A DNA stretch of 64,000 bases from Latrodectus hesperus (Eukaryota > Arthropoda > Arachnida > Araneae > Theridiidae), in the NCBI GenBank assembly GCA_037975125.1, contig CM075853.1, positions 55,206,091 through 55,270,090 on the forward strand, in the 5' to 3' direction. Positions 37,764-50,093 of the stretch are shown here, one piece after another. The notes below the pieces were generated by a model. The model saw only the letters and a list, made by a program, of their open reading frames with translations, had not been told where the DNA came from and did not search any database. Within the stretch, counting starts at the first letter, position 1; each line of letters begins with the position of its first letter. Both the position numbers and the translations under genes were made by a program.

Positions 37764-40700
37764 CTAGGAAAGAGCAAAATCAAAGTAAATAAAATGATAA
37801 TTAATTAAATAAACAAAATAATAATAGTATACCGATAATATTTGCTATATTAAAATTATAATACTATTGCAAAATAACACCATAATACTTTCTTTATTCA
37901 AGTGAAAATATATCCTATTGTTTCTGCAAAAATAAAATACTATATCATGAAATGAAATTCTTGTTGATGAACTACTTATACGTTATTTTTGTATCTTGCA
38001 ACGCATTTAAAAATTGATACAGTTTCAAAAGCATCTTTATATTATAATTTATGTTTACTATATCGGTATACTTAAGTGAATGATCATCTAAGGTGCAATC
38101 CAGTTTCAATAATGAGAAAGTATGAGAACGTCACCTGTCAAATAAGTACTTGTTATGTTTCAAGGAGGAGTATACAAATGAATATGAATAGTTTTAGTAC
38201 TTTATTAAATGAAAGCTTATAAATTTGTGATTAAGTTTTTAACTATTAATTTTCCACTTAGTATTTCATTAAACATTAAATGTGGAAAAATTAAGTTAAC
38301 AAATTGTTAAGAATTAATTTACTTTAACGTGTTATCACAGTTTATTTTTAATTTGATGAATTCAGTAAAATCCAACAGTATACTATTTTGGGACTATTGA
38401 TTTATCAAAATGAAAAATTTTCAAACGGAGAAAAGTTTAATATTAATTATTTTTAAAACTTGTTTTGCTTTAATAAAGTATAATATCATTTTATATTTCT
38501 ATTATCGACTAAAATACAGAATAAGTTTTTAATTACAAATAAAGACACATTCTTTTTATTTTCAACTTAAAAAGAATTTTCAAGAATAAAAATTTTTTTA
38601 TAACAAATCAAAACATATTTCATTAATCTCAATATGCTTATAAATGTTTACTCTTGAACAAAAAAATGGAACTCTATTTATAATCAGTATTTTTTTAAAT
38701 GCCTAATCATATTGTCAGCTTTGCTGAGTCCAAAGATAAATGATGAAATATGGTGGAAATAAACTTTTTCCTTTCCAATAATAGATATTTTTAATCAAGC
38801 AGAATGAAATAGAATAAAGGTTTATGGGGACGTACATAAAATATTAATGATACTATAAACGTTAATCTTGTCTCGCTCTATAAATTTATAGGAGAGCAAA
38901 CATGAAAAAACCAGTACCATAAATTACCAAGGTTTCAGATCTTAGAAATATTAAATATATTTGCTTAAAAGATCCTCACCCCAGTCGAGCTATCAATTCT
39001 GTATTAAGAAAAGTTTTCCGTGAAAATAATTTATTATTCTGTTTTTCTCCAAGTTTTATACATTTTTTTTAATGTATTAAGTATACATTATATTTTACAC
39101 AAATGTACTGTCAAGTACAAAATTAATGTTAAAAAAATTTCTTTATAAACTAAAAAAAATAATTAATATTATTATAATAATATTTTATAATATTATTATT
39201 CAAATTAACGCATTAGATTAATGAGTAATCATATTAACGTTAATGAGTAACAAAACATTATTAATTTGTTGCTCATTAATGTTACTTATAGTAATATTAA
39301 AGAGTAACAAAATAACTTTCATTAATTGCATTTTGAAATTAAAACCTTTTTAAGAGAATGGATATGATGGACGTTTTTACGTATCAGTATTTTGGTTGGA
39401 TAGTAGCAGAGGTCATACCCTTGGCACGAATGATTTTGATTGGCGATAACTGTGGCTTGCTCCAATCTTGATAACCCTTCTTCAATACACTAGATATGGT
39501 AAACTAAACTATTTTTGGAATTTCGCTCTATCTTGGCGCTTTTTTTCAATTTGTTGATAAGGGTATGGGCTATTCTAGGATTTTACCCAATATTTCACTA
39601 TCATCAAAAACTTTAAATCACTTTTTTCTCCATATATATTGTATTTCTTACACTTAGTTTTGCATTACTTATATTAGAAAAGTTACTTTAAACTACTTTA
39701 TGGTAAAAGAAAATTAATTTAAAAGAATTGTATGGAGAAATGATAAAGTAACAATGTTGAAAGTTTTTAAATGATAAGTAAGATAAAATAACAAAGATAT
39801 TCATAAACTGATAAAAAATATGAGTACAAATAGAAAGAATGATTGAATAGAAATGTAAAAAGCAATAAAATGAATAAACAATAAGAATTGCTTAAAATTC
39901 ATTTCAAAACCTAAGATAAAAGAATATATTACATAATAAAAGTTTTCTAAAATGGATTATTCTATTTTTTCATTAAAAGATTTTATAATTAAAACTTTTT
40001 TCGCATTTCAATTTTAATTATCAGTCAAATATTTGTAAATCTGTTCACTGTTGATCAGTTTAAAACTTATCTCTATATATTCTTTAGTGATTTATATGTA
40101 TTTAATAAATGTGAACTCGTATATATGAGAATGGAAATCGAGGTGACTAAATGACAGCCAATAATATGCTTATGAACTGTCCTTGACATTCAGTCAATTC
40201 TAATTTAAAAGATTTTACTGACAGTCGTATTGTCAGCACATCTTATAACTATGAATTCTCCTAAAAGAGATTTGAGAGTCTTCTCAGCGTAGATTGATAT
40301 GTTAAATCCAAACTTATTTTTAGAACTCAATTGTTGTACAACTATTTTGTGAAAATTACAACATCCACAAATCTAATTCCTCATATTCTACTTAACCTCA
40401 ATGAATTAACAGTGATGAAAGTAATATTTACGATTATTTTTCATGGACTTGAGAAATAATTTGATTGGGATCTGGATTTTATAAAGTAGGTTTCAAACAA
40501 CCGAGGAAATGCTCTGTCGATGAGAAATTCGAAATTCACTAAACTGAAGGTAAGAGCATTAAGCCGTTCAGCCACAAGCCTGGTAACATGCTTATATAGT
40601 GATACATTTATGGTATCTAAAAGTGATTCACACAATTATAAAACATCAATAATACACAGTTATACACTGTTATATGCTCCATAAATTATCAAGCTTCGGA

Positions 40701-41738
40701 TAAAATTAGCTTTTGAAATGATGATACTTTGTATTTGCTCCAGAACATTTAACAATTTGAATAGAAGTTACTGCTAAAAAGTTCACGTTTCTAAGGAAAA
40801 CTAATGTATATCATTTGGCAAATCTTTTTTTCTATTTCTGATAGGAGGAATGTAAGCTGTTGAAATATTTTAAAACTTGAGACGCACAGTTAAAACTTTA
40901 AAGATTTAGAATTGATAAATTTGATTTTATTTAATTTAGTTGAACTTTTTTGATGATTATCATGGTGTATAAAATCTTTTTATACTAAATTACATTTAGA
41001 AAAATTCATTGAAGAGGAATATAATGTGTTGACGAAGGAAATACCCAAGGAAGATTATTCAAAATTGATACTTATTATGATTAATTAGCAAGAAGATTTC
41101 TAGTTAATATTGTATGTTTTTTGTACACAACAGATTATTTTTCATCTTTTGTTTACATTCTATTTATATTTATACAGCATTTAATGTCATAAAGTTCAAA
41201 AAGTTCCTTCAATTACGAAAATTTTTTATTGCATAATAAGCAAATATATATTTTATCAGGAAGCTGAGAAATATATTTCTGAATTTAGAATAAACATATT
41301 TTAAAGATAGTGGATTTGACAAACAATGCATCGCGAATCTTTTTCTCAAGTTATTTATAACATATCAATACTAATTTAAGTTTCATTCGATGTGTTTAAA
41401 TGTATATTTAAATTATTTAAATATATCCATTAATTATCTGTTTATGATATATTGTGTTACATATAGCTCCAACACATTTTTGCATATATAAAGTTACATT
41501 TATTAATAATAAATATGCTTATGATTTGCATTATTCCGTTTCCTTTTAAAAAATCACAGAAAGATTTTTAATAAATATTTATTTTCTTAAATGAATTTGA
41601 TCCTCAAAATAGGACCAAAACTATTTAAAAAGTGTGTAGTTATTAATTTATACAGTCTGACATTTCTTTGTTTCATATTAAAAATTATTTTGATCCCTAG
41701 AAAAGGGAGTTTTATTAATGAAAATGAATGATTATTTG

Positions 41739-41741
<3 letters not shown>
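37764..41741. other. Probable upstream intron of the kinesin gene
   Basis: AT-rich. It contains the inverted repeat at 39235-39284, a GC-richer patch at 39360-39560 with no recognised product, and a possible 19-bp microexon at 38980-38998. No N-terminal kinesin exon was identified. Confidence 0.4.
39235..39284. repeat. Inverted repeat, 20-bp arms
   Basis: Arms 39235-39254 (TAACGTTAATGAGTAACAAA) and 39265-39284 pair at 18 of 20 positions as Watson-Crick. The other two are G-T-type wobbles. The loop is 10 nt. The motif TAATGAGTAA also recurs directly near 39220 and, degenerate, near 39300, so this is a small cluster of short direct and inverted repeats. Confidence 0.7.

Positions 41742-41780
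<39 letters not shown>
41742..41780. repeat. Short (TA)n microsatellite at edge of duplicated segment
   Basis: About 39 bp of TA repeats ending roughly 70 bp before the left end of the duplicated segment at 41848. Confidence 0.95.
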
Positions 41781-41783
<3 letters not shown>

Positions 41784-41847
41784 AGTTTTACTGAGTTTCC
41801 TTATTATAAATTTATAAATGAATGCACTATCCATTAACCAGTAAATG

Positions 41848-42514
41848 TTTTCTGAAAAGTGTAACAGTGGATGATGAAATAAATTTCTATACAGGCTTTC
41901 GTTAGCTTATAACAATTCATATATTTTGAAACAAAGTACAACTAAGATTTAGAACAGATTTTATTTGTTAGACATTGTTTATGGGAAAATCTGCTTGATG
42001 TACTATCCACAACTAAGCAATGAAAAATTTTTTGTTGTTTGTGATGAAAAACAAAGCAAAAGTTTGTAATTGTTAAGCTATTATAAAACATTAGACTGCT
42101 ATTTCAGAACTCAATGGCATCATCTTTCATTTACTAATAAAATTGTTCAATAATTAAATAGAATAACTATTTTGCTTTCTTCGCAAAATGTCTAGCTTCT
42201 CTTCCTTAAGATTTTCATGCAAACCACATTTTATTATATTTTATGATCTATTAAATTTTCGATAATACTGTATATTTTTTATTGATTAAAGCATCCAATT
42301 TTTGTCCTCAATGTATTTTAATGTTTTTGGAAATATTAGCATATTATTTTTACAAATTGAATGAAGAAAGAAATATGATATTTAAGAAAATTAAGTAAGA
42401 AATATTTTCATTGATGAGAAATAAAGATTTGTCGAAAATATATTCTTGTTTCATTGCGAAACAGGAATAGATTGAACTTAACAACTGCTTACAAACCAAA
42501 AATAGGTAACAGTT
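41848..42514. repeat. Duplicated non-coding segment, copy 1
   Basis: This segment and 44592-45397 align from TTTTCTGAAAAGTG to ACCAAAAATAGGTAACAG, with many substitutions and several indels. Shared blocks include TTCGTTAGCTTATAA, ACAACTAAGATTTAGAA, AAAAGTTTGTAATTGTTAA, ATTAGACTGCTATTTC and CATGCAAACCACATTTTATTAT. There is no long open frame and no recognised family. Copy 2 carries about 100 bp that copy 1 lacks (within about 44735-44890). It could be an unclassified dispersed repeat or a local segmental duplication. Confidence 0.88.
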
Positions 42515-42517
42515 TCT

Positions 42518-42720
<203 letters not shown>

Positions 42721-42779
42721 GGGTTTGTGTGTGTATGTATGTATACATTTTTTATTTTCTTTTATTATCTCTTTCAATA

Positions 42780-43015
42780 TGTTGATGTCCCCCTAGTTAA
42801 GTCCTCTCGGGGAGATTCCTTTGGATTTGGCATTTTACGGTGGGACGTGAAAGTCAGTTTTCTCTTCTTCCCGTCAGCATCTTTAGCAGACTCCACAAAT
42901 CAATACAAAACTATTTAGGTCCCCTGGAAGTCCTACCATGTAAGAAATGGAGAGTCTCCTACATAGGGGACCCTATGGAGTGAAGTCTACAAGGACCTTC
43001 CATGTTCGGCCACAA
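42780..43015. other. GC-richer island with foldback potential
   Basis: A sharply GC-richer 235-bp block. GGTCCCCT (42918-42925) is inverted as AGGGGACC (42965-42972). CATAGGG-ga-CCCTATG forms a second, overlapping palindrome at 42962-42977. GGAAGTCCT is near-inverted as AAGGACCTTCC. No domain is evident in any frame read. A transposon remnant or regulatory block are the options. Confidence 0.4.
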
Positions 43016-44404
43016 AACAATTTATTTCCAGTAAATGATTACTTTTCATTTAAGTTCCCCTTATTGAGAAGTAGCTATAATTTTAAGTAAACAGATCATT
43101 AAATATATTAAATAAGTAAAATCGATGTATTAAATAAAAAATCATAAATGTTGTTTTATTGAATTTGAATTCATTAAGATTTTTCCTGTGAAATATAAAT
43201 TAAAACTAAGAAGAATTAAAGTTTTTTTTATATACAAGCAAAATTTAATTATCAATTATAAATGTTTGAAATAAATTCAATCGCTTAATTGATGTAAATA
43301 GTATTTATATGGCTGTATTTTACACTTATTAAAAAAGTAAAATCAAGGAATTTTCATATTATTAAATAATTTATATATATAGTATTAGATTATCATATTA
43401 AGGAAAAAGAATTGCAAAAAATGTAATTATTTTATTTTATTATCGGTGTGATATTTTTAAAGTACCAAAATTCCAATGTAATGAAGCAATAAAATAACTT
43501 TTCACACAATTTTTCACAAGTTTCATAGACTCAATTGCGTAATACATTTTTTTCTTTACATTAAAATCAATTTTGAATGCACCGTAAATTCTTAAAAGCT
43601 ATTAAAAATTTTGACTAACATATTAAAATAAATTTTAATCGTTAATATCATTTGTGATCTTAAAAATTTAAAAAACTATATATTTTTAAAATGTGATAGC
43701 TTTATTTCATTCTCCTAATAATAAAAAAAAATAAAAAAATTATGCATGCAATTTAAAATAATTTTCTATAAAAATAATTAATTTTAAAGTTAAAAGTACT
43801 AGTAATATAATTTAAAAAATATATATGCTCGTGCCGATAATTATAGGCTTATTTTGAAGGTCCAAATATGGCGCGCAACATAAAATGTTTATTGAATCTT
43901 TATTTTGATGTATTTCCTTCGATCAAAATCGATGTGGACACAAGTTGCATACTGATGTGACATATTTTGGCTTAAGCCCTGTCCTTCCCTTAATTCCGCA
44001 TATATCACGCATGATTCTCCCAATGGACGCCTTCTGTAGCGGCTTAATTGACTCCTGAGACCAGGGCATTAAATATAATACTCGATTTTCCGTTTCGAAC
44101 AATTCCGATGACTGGAACAGATTTGAACTTAAGATTATAATTTTCGCTCGAGGTATTTTAATGATAGTATTAGGTTTAAATTTTAATAAATCAGTTCTAA
44201 AAATGACTAGAGAAATAAAATTAAATATTGTATAGGCAGATTCCAGTTGATTTTTCTCCAAAGAGTTGAGGAATTTCCAATTTCATGCTTACAATTCTTA
44301 AAAATGCTCGAACTTTTTTAGCATTTTCAGTAGGTATATTGGACTTTTATTATTATTATTTTTCTAATGCCTGGCTGCTTTTTCGAGTTTAATCAGATGA
44401 AGCG
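43016..44404. other. AT-rich stretch with an unexplained open frame
   Basis: Mostly AT-rich. A 112-codon minus frame at 43923-44261 lies in somewhat GC-richer DNA. Its C-terminal half is polar (SIGRIMRDICGIKGRTGLKP) with Cys pairs, but I recognise no family and see no splice context. It is not called as a gene. Confidence 0.3.
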
Positions 44405-44576
44405 CTACAAGGGGTGAAGGTGACGGCAATATTTTTTACAGTTAGGCACCCAGTGGGTATGCCATCTTTGCCTAAAAAAAGGAACATTAATGTCTAAACC
44501 AGGATTTGAAGCCGGGATTACTGCTTCGAAGTTAGGGACGTAAGCAACTCCATCATAATAGTCGGCATGTTGGACT
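44405..44576. repeat. GC-richer block, possible dispersed repeat
   Basis: GC-richer DNA immediately left of a short (TA)8 run and duplicated copy 2. On the minus strand GGCTTCAAATCC (44513-44502) resembles a polymerase III B box, but no matching A box was found, so a tRNA-derived SINE is only a weak possibility. The block is open on the minus strand (up to 44662), with PNFEAVIPASNPGLDINVPF but no known family. Confidence 0.25.
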
Positions 44577-44591
44577 ATATATATATATATA

Positions 44592-45397
44592 TTTCCTGAA
44601 AAGTGAAACAGTGAATGATGTAATAAATTTCTACAGGTTTTCGTTAGCTTATAAAATTTCATATATTTAGAAACAAGTTACAACTAAGATTTAGAAGAGT
44701 TTTTATTTGTTAGACATTGCTTATGGGAAAAACTGAATTCGTCAGAGAGGTAAAACTGCTTGATTTACTACCCACTATTAAGCAATAAAAAATAGGTATA
44801 TAATTTTTTACGCATCAACATATAATTCACATGAATGCTTAAGAGTTATTCAAAATTTCCATCATGAAATGCTAGAGTATGATAATTTATCAATCTAAAG
44901 TATTTTTGAAGCTGTTGTTTGTGATGCTAAAAACAGAGCAAAAGTTTGTAATTGTTAAACTATTATAAAACATTAGACTGCTATTTCTGAACTCAATGGC
45001 ACCATCTTCCGTTTACGAGTCAAATTGTTCAGTAATTACGAAGAATAACTGTTTTGTGCTTTCTTAGCAAAATGTCCAGCTTCTCTTCCCTAAGATTTTC
45101 ATGCAAACCACATTTTATTATTTTTTATGAACGATAAAATTTTAGATAATACTATATATGTTTCATTGATTAAATTATTCAATATTTTTGTCCTTAATGT
45201 ATTTAATGTGTTTTTGGAAATATTTGCATATTATTTGGACAAACTGAATAAAGAAAGAAATATGATTTTTTAGAAAATGTAATAAGAAATATTTTCATAT
45301 ATGTAATAAATATTTGTCAAAAATACATTCTAGTTTCATTCCGAAACAGCAATAGATTGAACTGAACAACAGCTTACAAACCAAAAATAGGTAACAG
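44592..45397. repeat. Duplicated non-coding segment, copy 2
   Basis: Counterpart of 41848-42514, in the same orientation about 2.75 kb further on. It begins directly after a short (TA)n run at 44577-44592 and ends at ACCAAAAATAGGTAACAG. It includes a longer central part absent from copy 1. Divergence between copies is visible every few bases, so the duplication is not recent. Confidence 0.88.
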
Positions 45398-48068
45398 TTT
45401 TGCTCGAACAGTGGTACAAATTATAGAATCAATAGGTGTTTTCCGAATTTCATTTTTAAGAAAATAAATGCTGCTTCTTATGAATATCTTTATTTTAAAG
45501 TTTAGGAGATGGATTCTTTTTAAAATCTATACAGAATCAGTTATACAAAATATAATAATTGCTTTTCTTGTGGTATAAATACTATTCTGAACATAAACAA
45601 CTATTGGAGATTGTTCAGTTATTTTCTAACTTTTCTTCTTATAAAAGCTTAATGTTGTATTCACATAATTCTTTTCAGAAGAGCAGAATGGTGAAATTTA
45701 TACAATAAAGCTAAGTACTTGGTTTCAGCGTTAAAATCTTTAACGAAATTTATTTTCACGACGTTATACCTTCATTTAATGAATACTTAATAAAAGAACG
45801 TATTTACTTACCCAATTTTTATGAACTATACTCAACATTTGCTATATTATCATGCGTATAAATAATTTTTGCTAAGAGTTTCATCAGTTATTTCCTCAAT
45901 ATCATTTACAATTATTAAAATCATTGTTAAATGAAATCAAATGAAGTACTCATTTCTTGGAGAAAAAAGCAGGGAATTTTAAAAACTTTCCTAATAATGT
46001 ATAATTTATGACCTCATATATCATTTTTGTAAATTGTTTAGTTAAATGATATTTACGATAAAATAAAAAAAATTAATTAAATTATTAAGAGCAAAATTGA
46101 AAATTAAATCAATATATAATCAGAAAATTTAATAAAAAAATATTTTCTTAATTTCCCATATTGCTTAGTGATAAAAATTAAAAGCCATGTTTAACTGCAA
46201 ATTTCTTTAGAAATTTCTCGATAACGTCTTATAAAAACATTATCAAAATTCCTAAGGAAACATACTATTTTTTTATGAAAATACTAAATGATTTAATAAT
46301 AATTTAGAAAGAATACTTTCAAATGCTATAAATTAATCATTTCAATTAGATTAGAGCAATTCTAAAATAATCCCACACTCTTAAAAGACTAAATATAAAA
46401 ATAAGATCAAGTAGCATGAAAGCTTTAACAAATTAACAGGATTATTTATTATATTTGAAGGTAAAATAATATTTTATTTAATAAATACGTCTTTTAAATA
46501 GGGAAAGAATAGTAATGCAATATCTAGAATACCAAACAATGACAGATTTGGTCTCTATTCCATACTTGATTTAAAATGCAAAACTGTCTTCCCATAATGT
46601 TCAAAACTATGAAACATTACCGCTTCTAATTCATGTCTGTTTACTGAAATAATTTGAATACTTCGTTAAAATTTAATCTTTCCTTCACAGCTTTTGAAAA
46701 CTTTTGTCAGAAATTCACAAAGATGCAGCTCTCTGGGAATTCCGCGACGTCTCATCATTTTAACATTCCACTCCTCAAACCAAATGCGGAAAATATCTCT
46801 AGCCCTTTCATTCAGTAAAAGTCGCGGTTACGGAGAAAAGATGTGTTGGAGGTTATTTGCAATTCGTCATTGACTTCCGCTTACTGTGTTGGGAATAGAA
46901 TTATTTTATTTTAATTTAATTAAACTATGCTCAGCGTTCTCTGATCTTTAATGTATTAATGGAACATTTCTCATGCATGGAAACACGTGACTTGAAAAGA
47001 TCAATTACGAAACAATTGAACTCATTTTATTTTTTCAATTCTTCATTTTCAAATGAATAAAATTATGTAATTATAGCATTTAAACTTTTGTAATTCAACA
47101 ATTCTTCAAACTATTCTGTTAGACAGGAATTAAAATTTAAAAACAAATAAATATTTTAAAATTTACACTTTATTATATTGCTAAAGTTTTTGGGTTTTAT
47201 TAAACTCGATTAATGTAAATAGTTTAAATTGGTGCTATGATTTTTTTTCTTTTGAAACCATACCAGGATTTCAGCTTCATATTATTTTCTATACAAGGAT
47301 TTTCTTTGTGATTATCATAAGATATCAACAATTAGAACTATTCTAAAAATAAATAATTATAAATAAAAATATTAATATATTACTTATAAATTGTTGAATA
47401 CTATTTTATTGAAAAAAACATTAGTGTTTTCTTAGTTATAATAAATTAAAATATTGAATTTGACTTGATTAAGAAATAAAATTGACTTTTGAGTTTTTAT
47501 TTTCGTAAAACATGCAAATGTTGCTTTAAAAGGAATATGCTTCGTAATTACAATTACTTAAATGGTACTAAATTTTTTCTACGTTAGAAAGTCGCGTATA
47601 TTTATTGTAATAAATACTTATGTTGTCGAATTACTCTGTAGACTTCGTTCATGATGAAATGGAAGAACAAACGTGAAAAATAATGTTAAAAAATATTTTT
47701 ATAAACATAAAAAAAGAAGACGAGATTAAATAGAGTCAAAATATCAAATAGAGATTTACAATCAACAAAATCAATTCTTAATCGAGTGGTTGAAGAATCT
47801 ACAGTGAATTTCATGTTATATTATCGATAATTTCACTTATGAATACAATTTTTCGTAATCCGCCCAAATCCGCAAAATACTGAATCTCAAAATTTTTTCT
47901 TTATATATTTTTATATAGTTGGAGACAAAACCGCCACAAGACATCTTCACACAGACAATTTCGAGCTCGGATAATTCTACCAATTTCACAGTTCCATTCA
48001 TTCAGTTCATATTCTTTTTTCCATTGTCTCCCTTCAGGAAGATGATAAGGGAAAAAAAGTAAAGCTAG
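45398..48068. other. AT-rich stretch with one GC-richer island
   Basis: Background AT-rich DNA. The block at 46680-46890 is GC-richer and open in several frames (minus strand has RARDIFRIWFEEWNVKMMRR), but there is no recognised family or consistent splice pair. No other feature seen. Confidence 0.35.
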
Positions 48069-48376
48069 GGAAAAAATGAAGAAAAATTCCCCATTCGTCT
48101 TTGTCACGGAACAACTTCTGACTTTAAATTAATCGTTTTCCTCGGAGGCCATCAAACACACTTACTCTTATTTTTCATTCCAGTATTTTTTTCTGCTATG
48201 GCGCAAGCAACTATTTTGCTCCTGGAACTTAACTTCATCACGTGGTTACTAAATTCTTCATTAACACTAGGCACAGGAATGAAAGTCTTCGTGTTCCTTG
48301 CTGATAACTTACAAGCCTCTAGATCTGAAGCTAATTACTTGGGCCATGAACATTCTTTTTGATTATATCAGCACGT
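48069..48376 (+). pseudogene. Degenerate Ty1/copia RNase H fragment
   Basis: A plus frame open from 48069 to the TGA at 48360-48362 keeps the anchor residues of copia-type RNase H at the right spacing. These are FLGG (from 48138) near the TSGYxFxLGG position, SAMAQA where SSxEAEY is expected about 17 residues on, WLL (48243) 15 residues later where copia has A-x-WL, ADN (48300-48308) about 20 residues after the Trp where copia has CDNQSA, and His (48345) 15 residues after the Asp where copia has the NPxxH His. The catalytic-type Glu is Gln here and the usual RTKHID is lost, so it is dead. After the stop, a shifted frame FDYIS may continue the HIDIxYHFI segment. No reverse transcriptase, integrase or LTR was found next to it. 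Confidence 0.6.
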
Positions 48377-50013
48377 AACCTTAAAGAGTTTTTTAAAAGT
48401 TTGCAATATTGGCAGTAGAATCATTAACAAATCAGTGAGAACATTTTTGATCGTTGAAATGACTGCATTATGTAATCCAACAGAACTTATAATGTACTGG
48501 AGCAAATGGTGGTAATAGTATTCCAATAAAATCTTGAATAGTATTAAATGCATTAACTTTAGTTTATGCATTGGGTATAGGCGTGCTAATACAAGCAAAG
48601 AAGACTGTAATATATAAATCAGATATAAATATTAAAAAAACAAGAATAACCATAATTATTCCTGTATTGTTTCAATATAAAAATAAATCAAAAGTACATT
48701 GCGAGAAAAAGCAGTTTTAAAGAAATTGTGAATGATAACAATTCAAAGCATTAATTTCATGTTGATTGAACAGATTTAAATTGTTATTTTTCAATACGCT
48801 TATTTTTCTTGCACTGAAACTCCTGAAGATATTCATTACTTTAGATGCATACAACATAAATATCACTAGAATAAAGACATACTGAAATGGTCAAAAAATT
48901 AAAGCATAAAACATGAGTTGTATATTATGAGCATTTACAAAGGAATATCAAAAACGCAATTGTTTTCGCCAATATTCTATCTAAATTATTTATGATGAAA
49001 AATTACAATTCTTTATAAATTAAAGCTCTTGCTCCTTCCGTAGTCTATAAAATACTTATCATGTCTGTTATAACTTGCTGCTTTATTATTATAAATTGAT
49101 CCAAGTTAAAAAAGATGCAAATCAAGAAAATAATTCCTTATTGAAAAAAAATTTAGAAGTCATTTGATATAACTTACGGAACACTTTTACTTCAGACTGA
49201 TTTGATGTATCATCTAGATATTATTTCAGAGTAGTAATTTTGTGTAGCCTTCATTTATCACACCAATAAAAATTGTTAAGGATGCAAGAAAGTTAAGCAT
49301 TTCCAAATTGCTTTTTTCTTAATAAAAAATGACAACAAACTCAAATATTTATAGATCTCACTGTATTAAACTGAAAACAAAAGGATTTTATGTGAATGGT
49401 TTTAGAAGAATTAACTGATTTTTGTTTGTGTGAAAAATTCAGAGGTGTTGACATCTCTGAGTAGATGGCCTAACAGCTAAAAATTATTTCAAAGTTTCTT
49501 TTGAATATTTATGAAATGAATATTCAGTGCTTCAGGTAGATTTTTCATTGACAATAAGTCGATTCACGTATAATAAGAGAGAAAATATAGGAAGTTCCAA
49601 AGAACTATATAGTAGCTGTGGATACAAGAAAATGAAAAATGGACCCCCAATAAGTGTCAATAGCTCATTTTTTGAGTAAAAATAAATTGTTATATCAGAT
49701 AAAGCAATTTTTAACAATAGTATTGAATTTTCTAACACAAAATTTCAATTAATTGTAAATTCAATTTGATAAACTAACTAAATGAAATTATCCTATATTA
49801 AACATAATAAGTATTTTAAAACCCAATAATTATCTATTTTAATTAATCCAATATATTAAAAAATAATATAAAAATAACATTTCTTATAATAATAATAATG
49901 TTCACATTTTGTACACTGATCAGGATAATAATTTTGATTAGTGGTTCAAATAAATGAAACTTTTTTTTTAAAATTTACTATCGTTAGTGAAATTGTTTGA
50001 AATCTGCATAAAT
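48363..50013. other. AT-rich non-coding stretch before the mariner
   Basis: The minus frame at 48368-48598 and the one at 49532-49738 show no domain. No LTR or further copia sequence was seen. Confidence 0.4.
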
Positions 50014-50015
50014 TA

Positions 50016-50046
50016 TTAGGTTGGTGCGTATGAAATGTCGGATTCT
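50016..50046 (+). repeat. Mariner terminal inverted repeat, 3' side of the gene
   Basis: 31 bp, identical to the reverse complement of 50879-50909. TA at 50014-50015 precedes it. Confidence 0.97.
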
Positions 50047-50093
50047 TATAGTGATTGTATAAAACTACATATCTTTCTTCAAAAGCTGTTTAT

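Noticed and set aside
43923..44261. 112-codon minus frame as a possible kinesin N-terminal exon
   Set aside because: It lacks any KIF26 N-terminal feature I can identify and has no fitting donor in phase; left as unexplained.
44405..44662. tRNA-derived SINE with a B box on the minus strand
   Set aside because: Only one B-box-like motif; no A box at the required distance and no cloverleaf, so only a weak repeat call is kept.
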